Positions 25,767 to 35,324 are shown, counted from the first letter of the stretch. The stretch is 64,000 bases of DNA from Bacteroidales bacterium UBA4116 (GCA_002381645.1 DFXE01000012.1:124001-188000), one strand, 5' to 3'. The notes: a model not told the origin generated them from the sequence alone. Made by a program: numbers and translations.

Positions 25767-28016
25767 ATGGCGCACGACATCGACATGCTGAAAAGCTTTT
25801 ACACACAATTTGCCGACAAAGTAGATAACGCACGAAACCGGATTGATCGTCCGATGACATTAGCAGAAAAAATCTTATATGCACATTTGTTTGATCAGGA
25901 TGCTCTTCAAAACTATAAAAGAGGAGAAGATTACGTAAACTTTCGTCCCGACCGTGTAGCGATGCAGGATGCAACGGCCCAGATGGCATTGTTGCAGTTT
26001 ATGAATGCCGGTAAAGAAAAATCGGCCGTGCCCGCAACGGTACACTGCGATCATTTGATACAAGCTGATATGGGCGCGGAAGAGGATATTGATACGGCTA
26101 CCAATTCCAACCGTGAAGTATATGATTTCCTGAAGACCGTATCCAATAAATACGGTATCGGTTTCTGGAAACCGGGAGCCGGTATTATTCATCAGGTCGT
26201 ACTGGAAAATTATGCTTTCCCCGGCGGTATGATGATCGGTACGGATTCGCACACCCCTAACGCGGGAGGATTGGGTATGATTGCTATCGGAGTAGGTGGA
26301 GCAGACGCTGTAGATGTAATGAGCGGGATGGAATGGGAGTTGAAAATGCCGAAACTGATAGGTGTTAAACTGACCGGACGGTTAAGCGGTTGGGCATCGC
26401 CGAAAGACGTTATACTTAAACTTGCCGGAATATTAACCGTTAAAGGAGGTACCAACTCGATTATCGAATATTTTGGCGACGGTGCGGCAACCTTGTCGGC
26501 AACGGGAAAAGCTACTATATGTAATATGGGCGCCGAAGTAGGGGCAACAACATCTATTTTTCCTTTTGATAAAAACATGGTGGCTTATCTGGAGGCTACG
26601 GACAGGAAAGAGGTTGCCCGTATGGCCGAAAGTATTTCTTCGTATCTTCAGCCCGACTGGGCGGTTGTAGAAACACCCGCGCAATATTACGACCATGTGA
26701 TCGAAATAGACCTGTCGTCGCTGGAACCTTATATTAACGGGCCTTTTACACCCGATGCCGCTACTCCTATATCCGAATTTGCCGCTAAAGTAGAGGAGAA
26801 TGCTTACCCGAGAAAAATGGAAGTCGGTTTAATCGGTTCATGTACGAATTCTTCTTACCAGGATCTGAGCAGGGCTGCTTCTATTGCACGTCAGGCGCTT
26901 AAAGACAATATTGAAGTGGCTGCACCGCTAATCATTAATCCGGGTTCCGAACTGATCCGATACACGGCGGACCGCGACGGGCTGATAGGAGATTTTGAGA
27001 AGATCGGGGCAGTTATTATGGCCAATGCCTGTGGTCCGTGTATCGGTCAATGGAAACGCCATACGGATGATAATACACGTAAGAATTCCATTGTCACTTC
27101 TTTTAACCGCAATTTCGCCAAACGCGCCGACGGAAACCCCCATACCCATGCTTTTGTGGCATCTCCTGAACTGACTATGGCGCTCACCATAGCCGGCGAC
27201 CTTTGTTTCAATCCGTTGAAAGACAAGCTTAAATCAAAAGATGGCCGTGAAGTAATGCTGGCTGAACCGGAAGGAACGGATTTTCCGCCCAAAGGATTCG
27301 ATGTGAAGGATAACGGCTATCTTGCTCCCGGTAATGGAAAAGAAGAGGTTCATATTGATCCGCATTCCGAAAGGTTGCAGCTTCTTAAACCTTTTCCGGC
27401 TCCTGAAGCAAATGACTTGCTGAATATGTCCTTACTGATTAAAGCGGAAGGCAAATGTACGACCGATCATATCTCAATGGCAGGTCCCTGGTTGAGGTTC
27501 CGGGGACATTTGGAAAATATATCCAATAACCTGCTGATGGGTGCCGTGAATGCGTTTAACGGTAAAACAAACTGTGTGTTTAACCAGTTGAACGGGAGGT
27601 ATGATGCTGTATCGGCAGTAGCGAAAGAATATAAACAGAAACATATATCTTCTATTGTGGTGGCCGAAGAAAACTACGGAGAAGGTTCTTCACGCGAGCA
27701 CGCTGCCATGGAACCGCGGTTCCTGAATGTTAAAGTTATCCTGGTGAAAAATTTTGCGCGCATACATGAAACGAATCTAAAGAAGCAGGGTATGCTTGCC
27801 CTCACTTTTGCCGATAAAAAAGATTATGATAAAATACGTGAAGAAGACCATATTTCCATAATCGGCATACAGGATTTTAAACCGGGTGAACCGTTAACGG
27901 TTATCCTTTATCATGCAGATGGCACGCAGGAATCATTTAATGTAAATCATACGTATAACGAGCTGCAGATCAAATGGTATCAGGCAGGAAGCGCGCTTAA
28001 TTTCCTCAGGAACTAA
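25767..28016 (+). CDS. acnA: Aconitate hydratase
   Basis: It isomerises citrate to isocitrate using a [4Fe-4S] cluster. It has 749 residues from the start at 25767. Visible are the HCDHL segment, GTDSHTPNAGGLGM, the first cluster cysteine in GSCTNSSYQDL, the other two in NACGPCIGQW, and the C-terminal swivel domain with AEENYGEGSSREHAAMEPR. The size and motifs match the mitochondrial-type/AcnA class of Bacteroidetes. With icd and the citrate synthase gene it forms a biosynthetic half-TCA set supplying 2-oxoglutarate. A repeat array and a four-helix-bundle gene intervene before icd. Confidence 0.95.
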   Translation: MAHDIDMLKSFYTQFADKVDNARNRIDRPMTLAEKILYAHLFDQDALQNYKRGEDYVNFRPDRVAMQDATAQMALLQFMNAGKEKSAVPATVHCDHLIQADMGAEEDIDTATNSNREVYDFLKTVSNKYGIGFWKPGAGIIHQVVLENYAFPGGMMIGTDSHTPNAGGLGMIAIGVGGADAVDVMSGMEWELKMPKLIGVKLTGRLSGWASPKDVILKLAGILTVKGGTNSIIEYFGDGAATLSATGKATICNMGAEVGATTSIFPFDKNMVAYLEATDRKEVARMAESISSYLQPDWAVVETPAQYYDHVIEIDLSSLEPYINGPFTPDAATPISEFAAKVEENAYPRKMEVGLIGSCTNSSYQDLSRAASIARQALKDNIEVAAPLIINPGSELIRYTADRDGLIGDFEKIGAVIMANACGPCIGQWKRHTDDNTRKNSIVTSFNRNFAKRADGNPHTHAFVASPELTMALTIAGDLCFNPLKDKLKSKDGREVMLAEPEGTDFPPKGFDVKDNGYLAPGNGKEEVHIDPHSERLQLLKPFPAPEANDLLNMSLLIKAEGKCTTDHISMAGPWLRFRGHLENISNNLLMGAVNAFNGKTNCVFNQLNGRYDAVSAVAKEYKQKHISSIVVAEENYGEGSSREHAAMEPRFLNVKVILVKNFARIHETNLKKQGMLALTFADKKDYDKIREEDHISIIGIQDFKPGEPLTVILYHADGTQESFNVNHTYNELQIKWYQAGSALNFLRN

Positions 28017-28096
28017 TAACTGAATAATTCAATAACTGAGTAACTGAATGATTCAATAACTGAATGACTGGGGTAAATAAATAGCTAAATAATTGG
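28017..28096. repeat. 8-bp repeat array, left copy (TAACTGAA)
   Basis: It starts on the base after the aconitase TAA stop. Units in exact 8-bp register are TAACTGAA, TAATTCAA, TAACTGAG, TAACTGAA, TGATTCAA, TAACTGAA and TGACTGGG, fading into diverged units up to the next gene's ATG. Confidence 0.8.
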
Positions 28097-28100
28097 ATAA

Positions 28101-28487
28101 ATGGGGGATTTTGAATTTAGGGAGAAGTTGAAGGAACGAACTAAAACCGTAGCACTACGGATAATTCGTTTGTATCAATCCTTACCTAAATCCGGAGAAG
28201 CTCAGGTTTTAGGGAAACAAATTATTCGATCCGGGACTTCCATTGCGGCCAATTACCGGGCAGCGTGCCGGGCAAGATCCAATGCTGAATTTTACAGTAA
28301 GGTTAGTATAGTTATTGAGGAAATTGATGAAACATTATTTTGGTTGGAGTTATTATGGGAATCCGGAATAATGAAAAAAGATTTATTACAGGATTTGTAT
28401 AAAGAAATAGAAGAACTTTTAAAGATTTTATCAGTAACACGCAAAAACAGTAAAAAAACAAAGGATGAAAAATCTACAGATAATTAA
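28101..28487 (+). CDS. Four-helix-bundle protein (S23/IVP family)
   Basis: This encodes 128 residues matching the family of proteins encoded in 23S rRNA intervening sequences: SLPKSGEAQVLGKQIIRSG, SIAANYRAACRARSNAEF and KVSIVIEEIDETLFWLELL are its hallmark helices. The basic surface and pentameric relatives (including the Avd proteins of diversity-generating retroelements) suggest nucleic-acid binding; the function of free-standing copies is unknown. It interrupts the aconitase-icd pair and is bordered on both sides by the same 8-bp repeat. Its K- and D-rich tail (SKKTKDEKSTDN) is non-conserved. It is probably an acquired cassette. Confidence 0.9.
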   Translation: MGDFEFREKLKERTKTVALRIIRLYQSLPKSGEAQVLGKQIIRSGTSIAANYRAACRARSNAEFYSKVSIVIEEIDETLFWLELLWESGIMKKDLLQDLYKEIEELLKILSVTRKNSKKTKDEKSTDN

Positions 28488-28655
28488 TAACTGAATGACT
28501 CATTAACTGAATAACTCAGTAACTGAATAACTCAGTAACTGAGTAACAGAATAACTGAATTATTCAGCTGTTAACTTACTTGTTGATTGATTTATTGAAT
28601 TACTGAGTTACTCAATTATTGAGTTATTCAATTACTGAGTTAATGAATTATTAAA
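28488..28655. repeat. 8-bp repeat array, right copy (21 units)
   Basis: It starts on the base after the four-helix-bundle gene's TAA stop and keeps 8-bp register for 168 bases. The first ten units are TAACTGAA/TAACTCAG-like (28488-28567). Two diverged units follow (with CAGCTG at 28565-28570), then nine units of the reverse type (TTACTGAG, TTATTCAA; 28584-28655). The two halves can pair into a long imperfect hairpin. The array fills the gap up to icd. Confidence 0.8.
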
Positions 28656-28666
28656 TAAATGACTAT

Positions 28667-29863
28667 ATGAAAATAATAAAGGAAAACGGAAAAATCCTTA
28701 CGCCTGACCGGGTAACGGTTCCTTATATTGAAGGTGATGGAGTAGGGGCCGAGATAACTCCTGTTTGTCAGCACATCGTGGATGAGGCTGTTTCAAAAGC
28801 ATACAAGGGTGAAAAAGCGATTGAATGGAAAGAAGTGCTGGCGGGCGAGAAGGCATATAAAGAAACGGGTAACTGGTTACCTGATGAAACGATGGATACG
28901 TTCCGTGAATATGTAATAGGTATTAAAGGACCGCTTACTACTCCGATCGGGGGAGGTATACGTTCTTTAAATGTTGCTCTTCGTCAGACACTGGACCTGT
29001 ATGTTTGCCTCCGTCCTGTCCGCTGGTTTAAAGGCGTTGTTTCCCCGCTTAAAGAACCGCAGAAAGTAAACATGGTTATTTTCAGGGAGAATACCGAGGA
29101 TATTTATGCCGGGATCGAATGGCAGCAGGGCACGCCGGAAGCAAAGAAGTTCCGCGATTTTCTTACCGGGGAGATGGGTGTAACGAAAATACGTTTTCCC
29201 GAAACATCGTCTTTCGGCGTAAAGCCTGTTTCGGTGGAAGGAACCGAGCGGCTGGTACGTTCGGCTATCGAGTATGCTATCGCTAACAAGCTACCGAGTG
29301 TGACGCTGGTTCACAAAGGGAATATTATGAAGTTTACGGAAGGCGGCTTCAAACAATGGGGATATGCTTTGGCCGAACGCGAATTTCCGGAGCAGACAAC
29401 AACCAATCCTGCTGAAGCAACAGGAAAAGTTTTGATCAAAGACGTTATTGCCGATGCTTTCCTACAAAATACCCTGTTGATACCGGAGGAATATTCGGTC
29501 ATTGCGACTTTGAACCTCAACGGAGATTACATCTCCGACCAGTTGGCTGCTATGGTTGGAGGTATAGGTATTGCTCCGGGCGCCAATATCAATTATATGA
29601 CGGGGCATGCCATATTTGAAGCTACGCACGGTACGGCGCCGAACATTGCCGGAAAGAACAGTGTAAATCCGTCGTCTTTATTACTCTCGTCGGTTATGAT
29701 GCTTGAATATATGGGTTGGTACGAAGCGGCATCATTAATTACAACAGCCATGGAAAAAGCCTTTTTGAAAGGCGAGGCGACGCACGATCTGGCGCGCTTT
29801 ATGGACAATGGCAAATCTCTGGGCACCAAAGAATTTGGTGAAACTATCGTCGGATTACTTTAA
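28667..29863 (+). CDS. icd: Isocitrate dehydrogenase, NADP-type
   Basis: It oxidatively decarboxylates isocitrate to 2-oxoglutarate. The 398 residues carry VPYIEGDGVGAEIT at the N-terminus, the substrate motif GGGIRSLNVALRQ (its Ser is the position phosphorylated in E. coli Icd), FRENTEDIYAGIEW, KGNIMKFTEGGF and ATHGTAPNIAGK in the cofactor region. NADP use is inferred from the family. It follows the repeat array with no clear promoter box, so it may depend on read-through from aconitase. The citrate synthase gene starts 25 bp downstream. Confidence 0.94.
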   Translation: MKIIKENGKILTPDRVTVPYIEGDGVGAEITPVCQHIVDEAVSKAYKGEKAIEWKEVLAGEKAYKETGNWLPDETMDTFREYVIGIKGPLTTPIGGGIRSLNVALRQTLDLYVCLRPVRWFKGVVSPLKEPQKVNMVIFRENTEDIYAGIEWQQGTPEAKKFRDFLTGEMGVTKIRFPETSSFGVKPVSVEGTERLVRSAIEYAIANKLPSVTLVHKGNIMKFTEGGFKQWGYALAEREFPEQTTTNPAEATGKVLIKDVIADAFLQNTLLIPEEYSVIATLNLNGDYISDQLAAMVGGIGIAPGANINYMTGHAIFEATHGTAPNIAGKNSVNPSSLLLSSVMMLEYMGWYEAASLITTAMEKAFLKGEATHDLARFMDNGKSLGTKEFGETIVGLL

Positions 29864-29887
29864 ATAAACCTAATCAACTGAAGTAGT

Positions 29888-31231
29888 ATGAAAAAAGAAT
29901 ATTTAATATTCAAATTATCTGAGTCGGTAAAGACTACGTCGAAAATAGAGAATGATCTGTTTACGAAATATAATGTAAAACGCGGATTGCGTAACGAAGA
30001 CGGTTCCGGTGTATTGGTAGGCCTTACACAGATAGGAAACGTAGTAGGATATGAAAGATTGCCCGAAGGAGGGCTAAAGGCTATTCCGGGCAAACTGTTT
30101 TACAGGGGGTACGATATTGAAGATATTGTTCATGCCCTGATCAAAGAGAAACGTTTTGGATTTGAAGAGGTGGCTTACCTGATGTTATCCGGTCAATTGC
30201 CGGATAAGGACGAACTGGACAACTTTAAAGAGCTTATTTGCGAAAATATGCCGTTGGAGCAGAAAACGAAAATGAATATTATCGACCTGGAAGGTCAGAA
30301 TATCATGAACATACTTGCGCGTAGCGTACTGGAAATGTATAACTTTGATCCTAACCCCGACGATACCTCTCCCGAAAACTTAATGCGTCAGTCTATCGAT
30401 CTTATATCCAAATTTCCGACAATCATCGCCTACGCCTTTAATATTTACCGTCACAGCACCCACGGGCGTTCGCTGCATATCCGTCATCCGAACGAAGACC
30501 TTTCCATTGCGGAAAACTTCCTGTATATGCTGAAAAAAGATTTTACCAAACTGGATGCCCGTACACTGGACCTGCTGCTGGTATTGCAGGCCGAACATGG
30601 GGGTGGTAATAACTCGACGTTCACGGTGCGCGTAACAAGTTCATCGGGAACGGATACTTATTCATCCATAGCTGCGGGTATCGGGTCGCTGAAAGGTCCT
30701 TTGCATGGTGGGGCTAATATCCAGGTAGTTGATATGTTCAACCATTTGAAAGAAAACATATCCGACTGGACCAACGTTGATGAAATTGATACTTATTTCA
30801 TGCGCATGCTCAATAAGGAAGTGTATAATAAAACAGGTTTGATCTATGGTATAGGACATGCCGTTTACACCATTTCCGACCCCCGGGCGGTACTCTTAAA
30901 AGAAATGGCCCGTGACCTGGCGAAAGAAAAGAAACGCGAAGCTGAGTTTGCTTTCCTTGAATTGCTGGAAGACCGTGCGATCGAATGTTTCGCTAACTTT
31001 AAAGGAACAAAGAAACGTGTATCATCCAATGTCGATTTTTATTCAGGGTTTGTATATGAAATGATCGGGCTTCCGCAGGAAATATATACTCCTTTATTTG
31101 CCATGGCACGTATTGTGGGATGGACAGCCCACCGCATTGAAGAACTGAACTTCAAGAGCAAACGCATCATCCGGCCGGCATACAAAAACATTCTGGATGA
31201 TCAGGATTATATACCGATCAGGGAACGTTGA
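29888..31231 (+). CDS. gltA: Citrate synthase
   Basis: It condenses acetyl-CoA and oxaloacetate to citrate. The 447 residues contain IPGKLFYRGYDIEDI, ILQ-type helices, the catalytic His in HGGGNNSTFT, GPLHGGAN with the second catalytic His, YGIGHAVYTISDPRA, and the Asp/Arg region NVDFYSGFVYEMIGLP. The N-terminal extension of about 60 residues is typical of the Bacteroidetes citrate/2-methylcitrate synthase branch. Last gene of the aconitase-icd-citrate synthase group, with a strong terminator 12 bp after its stop. Confidence 0.92.
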   Translation: MKKEYLIFKLSESVKTTSKIENDLFTKYNVKRGLRNEDGSGVLVGLTQIGNVVGYERLPEGGLKAIPGKLFYRGYDIEDIVHALIKEKRFGFEEVAYLMLSGQLPDKDELDNFKELICENMPLEQKTKMNIIDLEGQNIMNILARSVLEMYNFDPNPDDTSPENLMRQSIDLISKFPTIIAYAFNIYRHSTHGRSLHIRHPNEDLSIAENFLYMLKKDFTKLDARTLDLLLVLQAEHGGGNNSTFTVRVTSSSGTDTYSSIAAGIGSLKGPLHGGANIQVVDMFNHLKENISDWTNVDEIDTYFMRMLNKEVYNKTGLIYGIGHAVYTISDPRAVLLKEMARDLAKEKKREAEFAFLELLEDRAIECFANFKGTKKRVSSNVDFYSGFVYEMIGLPQEIYTPLFAMARIVGWTAHRIEELNFKSKRIIRPAYKNILDDQDYIPIRER

Positions 31232-31242
31232 TAATATCAAAG

Positions 31243-31274
31243 AGAGGATAAACCAATCGTTTATCCTCTTTTTT
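31243..31274 (+). terminator. Terminator of the TCA gene group
   Basis: AGAGGATAAA (31243-31252) pairs perfectly with TTTATCCTCT (31260-31269) around a 7-base loop and runs into TTTTT. Confidence 0.85.
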
Positions 31275-31301
31275 ATGGTTACAATATGGAGTAAAGAATA
31301 G

Positions 31302-31332
31302 TTTGTTCATGCAGTTTAAACCACTATCTTTG
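31302..31332 (+). promoter_or_regulatory. Canonical Bacteroidetes promoter of dsbD
   Basis: -33 TTTG (31302-31305), 19-bp spacer, -7 TATCTTTG (31325-31332): a full match to TTTG-N19-TAnnTTTG, 42 bp before the ATG at 31375. Confidence 0.8.
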
Positions 31333-31374
31333 TAATAATTTAAACATACATTTCCTAAATAACACAGATATCGC

Positions 31375-33444
31375 ATGAAGAAGCTGTTTGGTATTCTGAT
31401 TTTAACGCTGATAACTATTGCTGCACAGGCGCAAATACTTACTCCGGTTACATGGAAAATTGAAATAAATGATACCCCCGGTACGGAGAAAACAATCGTT
31501 TTTACCGCAACGATGGATGCGGGATGGCATTTATATGATATGAATCTTCCGGACGGAGGACCCGTATCTACGTCGTTTACCTTTGAAACGGTAAATGGTG
31601 CGGAACTGATCGGTAAACCTGTAGCTTCTGTGCAACCTACCTCCGTATACGATGAGTTGTTCGGTATGGATTTGAGGTGGTTTGGGGAAGCTGTTTCTTT
31701 TACACAGAAAGTAAAGGTTACCGATGCCAGGAAATTCAAAATAACAGGAGAAGTTGAGTTTATGGCATGCGATGATGCCACCTGCCTTCCGCCGGAACGT
31801 GTGGAATTCACTTTTGACAAGAAAGATATTACTCTGACGGATACACAGGAAACAGCCCGGGAAGAAGATACTCCGATAGCAGAAAGTCAGGACTCCATAC
31901 ATGAAGGTACAGTTATGGAAGAAGCGGTAGTCTCGATTCCTCCCCGCAGGCAACCGGTCCAGTCTGTTTCTCCTGTTACGGAAGAGCTGACGGATGCAGC
32001 CGATCTTTGGGCTCCTGTGATCGATGATATGAAAGCCTATGGCGATGCCACGCTGTCGGCTACGGATACATCGTGGCTGTTTATTTTCTTCGCCGGGTTT
32101 CTGGGTGGGATCATAGCTTTGCTTACCCCCTGCGTATGGCCGATGATACCGATGACGGTAAGTTTCTTCCTTAAACGAACCAAGGATAAGAAGAAAGCGA
32201 TAAGGGACGCTGTGATGTATGGCGTGGCTATTATTGTGATTTATCTGGCAATGGGCCTTATCATTACGGGGCTATTTGGTGCAAGTGCATTAAATGACCT
32301 GTCTACCAATGCTGTATTTAATATTATCTTTTTCCTGTTACTGGTTGTTTTTGCCATTTCATTTTTCGGTGCTTTCGAGATGGTGCTGCCTGCTTCCTGG
32401 ACGAATAAGCTGGATAGTAAGGCCGATTCCACCACTGGATTGATAAGCATCTTTTTTATGGCGTTCACATTGGTGCTTGTGTCGTTCTCGTGTACAGGCC
32501 CGATTATCGGAACCCTGCTGGTGCAGGCTGCAGCGATGGGCACAGCGGTAGGTCCGGCAATTGGAATGTTCGGATTTGCACTGGCCTTGTCTATCCCTTT
32601 CAGCTTTTTTGCCGTATTCCCGAATATGCTGCAGAATATGCCTAAGTCAGGGGGGTGGCTAAATTCGGTAAAGGTGGTTTTAGGTTTTCTTGAACTGGCT
32701 TTGGCGTTGAAATTCTTATCTGTAGCCGACCTTGCTTATGGGTGGCGGATACTCGACCGTGAAGTATTTCTCGTGCTTTGGATCGTGATCTTCGCTATGC
32801 TTGGGTTCTATCTGTTAGGAAAAATAAAATTATCGCATGACAGCGATCTGAAATATATATCGGTACCGAGGCTTTTTATGGCTATTATCTCTTTATCCTT
32901 TGCGGTTTACATGGTACCGGGTTTATGGGGAGCGCCGTTAAAAGCGATCAGTGCGTTCGCCCCACCGTTATACACGCAGGATTTCAACTTGTATGATAAT
33001 GAAGTTCATGCACCGTTCGACGATTACGAGAGTGGAATGGCCTATGCGAAAAGGGTAAATAAACCCGTTATGATCGATTTTTCCGGCTTCGGTTGTGTGA
33101 ATTGCCGTAAAATGGAAGCTTCGGTATGGACCGACCCGAAAGTAAAACAGTTGCTGGAAAATGATTATGTATTGATCACGCTCTTTGTTGATGATAAAAC
33201 CAGATTGCCTGAAACCGTGGAAATTGAAGAATACGGTAAAACGCGTAAATTAAAAACGATAGGGGATAAATGGAGTTACCTGCAGCGGAGTAAATTCGGA
33301 GCAAACGCTCAACCATTCTATGTGTTGCTGGATAATGAGGGTAAACCCTTAGGTCCTTCCTATGCTTATGACGAAGATGTTGCAAAATATATAAAATTCC
33401 TTCAGGACGGATTGAGAAATTATAGAGAAAGAGTAAATAAATAA
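31375..33444 (+). CDS. dsbD: DsbD-like thiol:disulfide interchange protein
   Basis: It carries electrons from cytoplasmic thioredoxin across the inner membrane to periplasmic thiol proteins. The 689 residues comprise a signal peptide (AQAQ), an N-terminal DsbD-alpha-like beta domain with cysteines in CDDATC (about residue 131), a spacer, eight membrane helices (about 235-520) with cysteines in TPCVWPMIP and SFSCTGPIIG, and a C-terminal thioredoxin-like domain with GFGCVNCRKM (about 574). All three redox pairs are present. mazG starts 5 bp after its stop. Confidence 0.92.
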   Translation: MKKLFGILILTLITIAAQAQILTPVTWKIEINDTPGTEKTIVFTATMDAGWHLYDMNLPDGGPVSTSFTFETVNGAELIGKPVASVQPTSVYDELFGMDLRWFGEAVSFTQKVKVTDARKFKITGEVEFMACDDATCLPPERVEFTFDKKDITLTDTQETAREEDTPIAESQDSIHEGTVMEEAVVSIPPRRQPVQSVSPVTEELTDAADLWAPVIDDMKAYGDATLSATDTSWLFIFFAGFLGGIIALLTPCVWPMIPMTVSFFLKRTKDKKKAIRDAVMYGVAIIVIYLAMGLIITGLFGASALNDLSTNAVFNIIFFLLLVVFAISFFGAFEMVLPASWTNKLDSKADSTTGLISIFFMAFTLVLVSFSCTGPIIGTLLVQAAAMGTAVGPAIGMFGFALALSIPFSFFAVFPNMLQNMPKSGGWLNSVKVVLGFLELALALKFLSVADLAYGWRILDREVFLVLWIVIFAMLGFYLLGKIKLSHDSDLKYISVPRLFMAIISLSFAVYMVPGLWGAPLKAISAFAPPLYTQDFNLYDNEVHAPFDDYESGMAYAKRVNKPVMIDFSGFGCVNCRKMEASVWTDPKVKQLLENDYVLITLFVDDKTRLPETVEIEEYGKTRKLKTIGDKWSYLQRSKFGANAQPFYVLLDNEGKPLGPSYAYDEDVAKYIKFLQDGLRNYRERVNK

Positions 33445-33448
33445 AGAG

Positions 33449-34240
33449 ATGACAATGAGTACCCGTGACGAACAGATGAAAGCTTTCGGAAAGTTGCTGG
33501 ATATTATGGATGAATTGCGTGAGAAATGCCCTTGGGACAGGAAGCAGACCAATGAAAGCCTTCGTTCGAACACTATTGAAGAGACGTATGAACTTTGTGA
33601 TGCATTAATCCGTGACAATAACGACGATATAAAAAAAGAATTAGGAGATTTGCTGCTCCATATCGTCTTTTACGCTAAAATAGGAGAAGAGAAAGGTGTT
33701 TTCGATATGAAATCGGTTTGTGACGCCTTATGTAAAAAGCTCATTTACCGGCACCCACATGTGTTTGGCGACTCTCTTGCCGACACCAGTGCAAAAGTGG
33801 AACAAAGTTGGGAGCAACTGAAATTGAAAGAAAAAGGAGGCAACAAAACGGTGCTTGAAGGGGTACCTGCGGCACTGCCCTCGGTGGTAAAAGCGCATCG
33901 TATACAGGATAAAGCCCGTAACGTAGGATTTGACTGGGAAAAACGTGATCAGGTATGGGATAAGGTATTGGAAGAGTTCAATGAACTGAAAGCGGAGATC
34001 GATCATATGGATACGGACCGCATGGAGAATGAATTCGGTGATCTGTTCTTCAGCCTCATCAACGCGGCCCGCTTGTATAAAATAAATCCCGACAACGCGT
34101 TGGAGCGCACGAATCAGAAATTTATCCGCCGTTTTAATTATTTGGAAGATCATACGATAAAAGAAGGCCGTTCTTTAAAAGATATGTCATTAGAAGAAAT
34201 GGATAAGATTTGGGATGAAGCGAAAGCGCTTGGATTATGA
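33449..34240 (+). CDS. mazG: Nucleoside triphosphate pyrophosphohydrolase MazG
   Basis: It hydrolyses (d)NTPs to monophosphate and pyrophosphate, cleaning the nucleotide pool. The 263 residues have two MazG domains: CPWDRKQTNESLRSNTIEE with EETYELCDA and KKELGDLLLH (E-x-x-E and E-x-x-D metal ligands) in the first, and a second with NEFGDLFFSLINAARLY. It lies in a run dsbD-mazG-mutY-ssb. The mutY frame overlaps its 3' end, consistent with one transcript. Confidence 0.94.
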   Translation: MTMSTRDEQMKAFGKLLDIMDELREKCPWDRKQTNESLRSNTIEETYELCDALIRDNNDDIKKELGDLLLHIVFYAKIGEEKGVFDMKSVCDALCKKLIYRHPHVFGDSLADTSAKVEQSWEQLKLKEKGGNKTVLEGVPAALPSVVKAHRIQDKARNVGFDWEKRDQVWDKVLEEFNELKAEIDHMDTDRMENEFGDLFFSLINAARLYKINPDNALERTNQKFIRRFNYLEDHTIKEGRSLKDMSLEEMDKIWDEAKALGL

Positions 34241-34256
34241 TCGTCTTTCATTTCAG

Positions 34257-35324
34257 ATGGAGATGCTGAATGATGTTAATTTGGAGATTAGTGATATACT
34301 GATCTCCTGGTATTTTAAGAATAAAAGGGATCTTCCCTGGCGTAATTCCACCGATCCGTATATTATCTGGATATCTGAGGTTATATTACAGCAAACGCGC
34401 GTAGCTCAGGGTATGGACTATTTCCTGCGATTTACCGGACGGTTTCCTGATGTCACCGCATTAGCGGAAGCAGAAGAAGATGAAATTCTTAAATACTGGC
34501 AGGGACTGGGTTATTACAGCCGTGCCCGTAACTTACATGCTGCCGCTAAATATATTGTAAAATACTGTGATGCCATTTTTCCTGACCAATATAAAGATGT
34601 GTTGGCCCTGAAAGGCATTGGAGAGTATACGGCCGCGGCAATTGTTTCGTTTGCATGGAATCAGCCTTATCCGGTAGTTGATGGCAATGTATTTCGTGTA
34701 TTATCCCGTCTTTTTGCTTTACAAACTCCGATTGATACAGGGAAAGGTAAGAAAGAATTTACCAAAATTGCGGAATGGTTAATGAATCCTGCCAGGGCGG
34801 GGTTACATAATCAGGCTATTATGGAATTCGGCGCTCTGCATTGTGTGCCTAAAAGTCCGGATTGCAACAATTGTCCTTTGCAGGAAAAATGTATGGGATA
34901 TGCTTCCGGTTCCCCTCAATCTTTTCCGGTAAAACAGAATAAATTAAAAACCCGTGACCGTTACTTCCATTATTTTCATATTATACACGACGGGAAAACC
35001 TGGCTCAACCGCCGTTCCGGTAAGGATATCTGGCAAGGGCTTTATGAATTTCCATTGATTGAAACCGAGGTGCCGACGGATCTCTCAGGATTACAACAAT
35101 TAAATGGCTTTCAAAACTTGTTTGCGGATGCAGGCTGTTTAAGCATATCAGTCGAATTATCAGATTTAAAACATATATTATCCCACCAGAAAATATATGC
35201 AACGTTTTATAAAGTTGAAGTCGGACATCGTCCCGCTTACCTCGACAGGTTTACTGAAATATCCCTTGAAAGTGTACAGGATTATGCGGTTTCACGGCTT
35301 ACTGACATCTATCTTGGTAGATAA
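34257..35324 (+). CDS. mutY: A/G-specific adenine DNA glycosylase MutY
   Basis: It removes adenine mispaired with 8-oxoguanine. From the ATG chosen here there are 355 residues; 34215 (inside mazG) and 34263 are other possible starts. Landmarks: WRNSTDPYIIWISEVILQQT with the catalytic Glu, the helix-hairpin-helix LKGIGEYTAAAI, VVDGNVFRVLSR with the catalytic Asp, and the iron-sulfur motif C-x6-C-x2-C-x5-C (CVPKSPDCNNCPLQEKC). The C-terminal ~120 residues form the NUDIX-like 8-oxoG recognition domain. It belongs functionally with MazG upstream, both limiting oxidised-nucleotide damage. Confidence 0.93.
   Translation: MEMLNDVNLEISDILISWYFKNKRDLPWRNSTDPYIIWISEVILQQTRVAQGMDYFLRFTGRFPDVTALAEAEEDEILKYWQGLGYYSRARNLHAAAKYIVKYCDAIFPDQYKDVLALKGIGEYTAAAIVSFAWNQPYPVVDGNVFRVLSRLFALQTPIDTGKGKKEFTKIAEWLMNPARAGLHNQAIMEFGALHCVPKSPDCNNCPLQEKCMGYASGSPQSFPVKQNKLKTRDRYFHYFHIIHDGKTWLNRRSGKDIWQGLYEFPLIETEVPTDLSGLQQLNGFQNLFADAGCLSISVELSDLKHILSHQKIYATFYKVEVGHRPAYLDRFTEISLESVQDYAVSRLTDIYLGR

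Noticed and set aside
28101..28487. 23S rRNA intervening sequence
   Set aside because: The gene family is right, but no rRNA sequence surrounds it; neighbours are acnA and icd.
28017..28655. CRISPR array or diversity-generating retroelement
   Set aside because: The repeat unit is 8 bp with no spacers, and there is no cas gene. The four-helix-bundle protein is related to Avd, but no reverse transcriptase or template/variable repeat is present.
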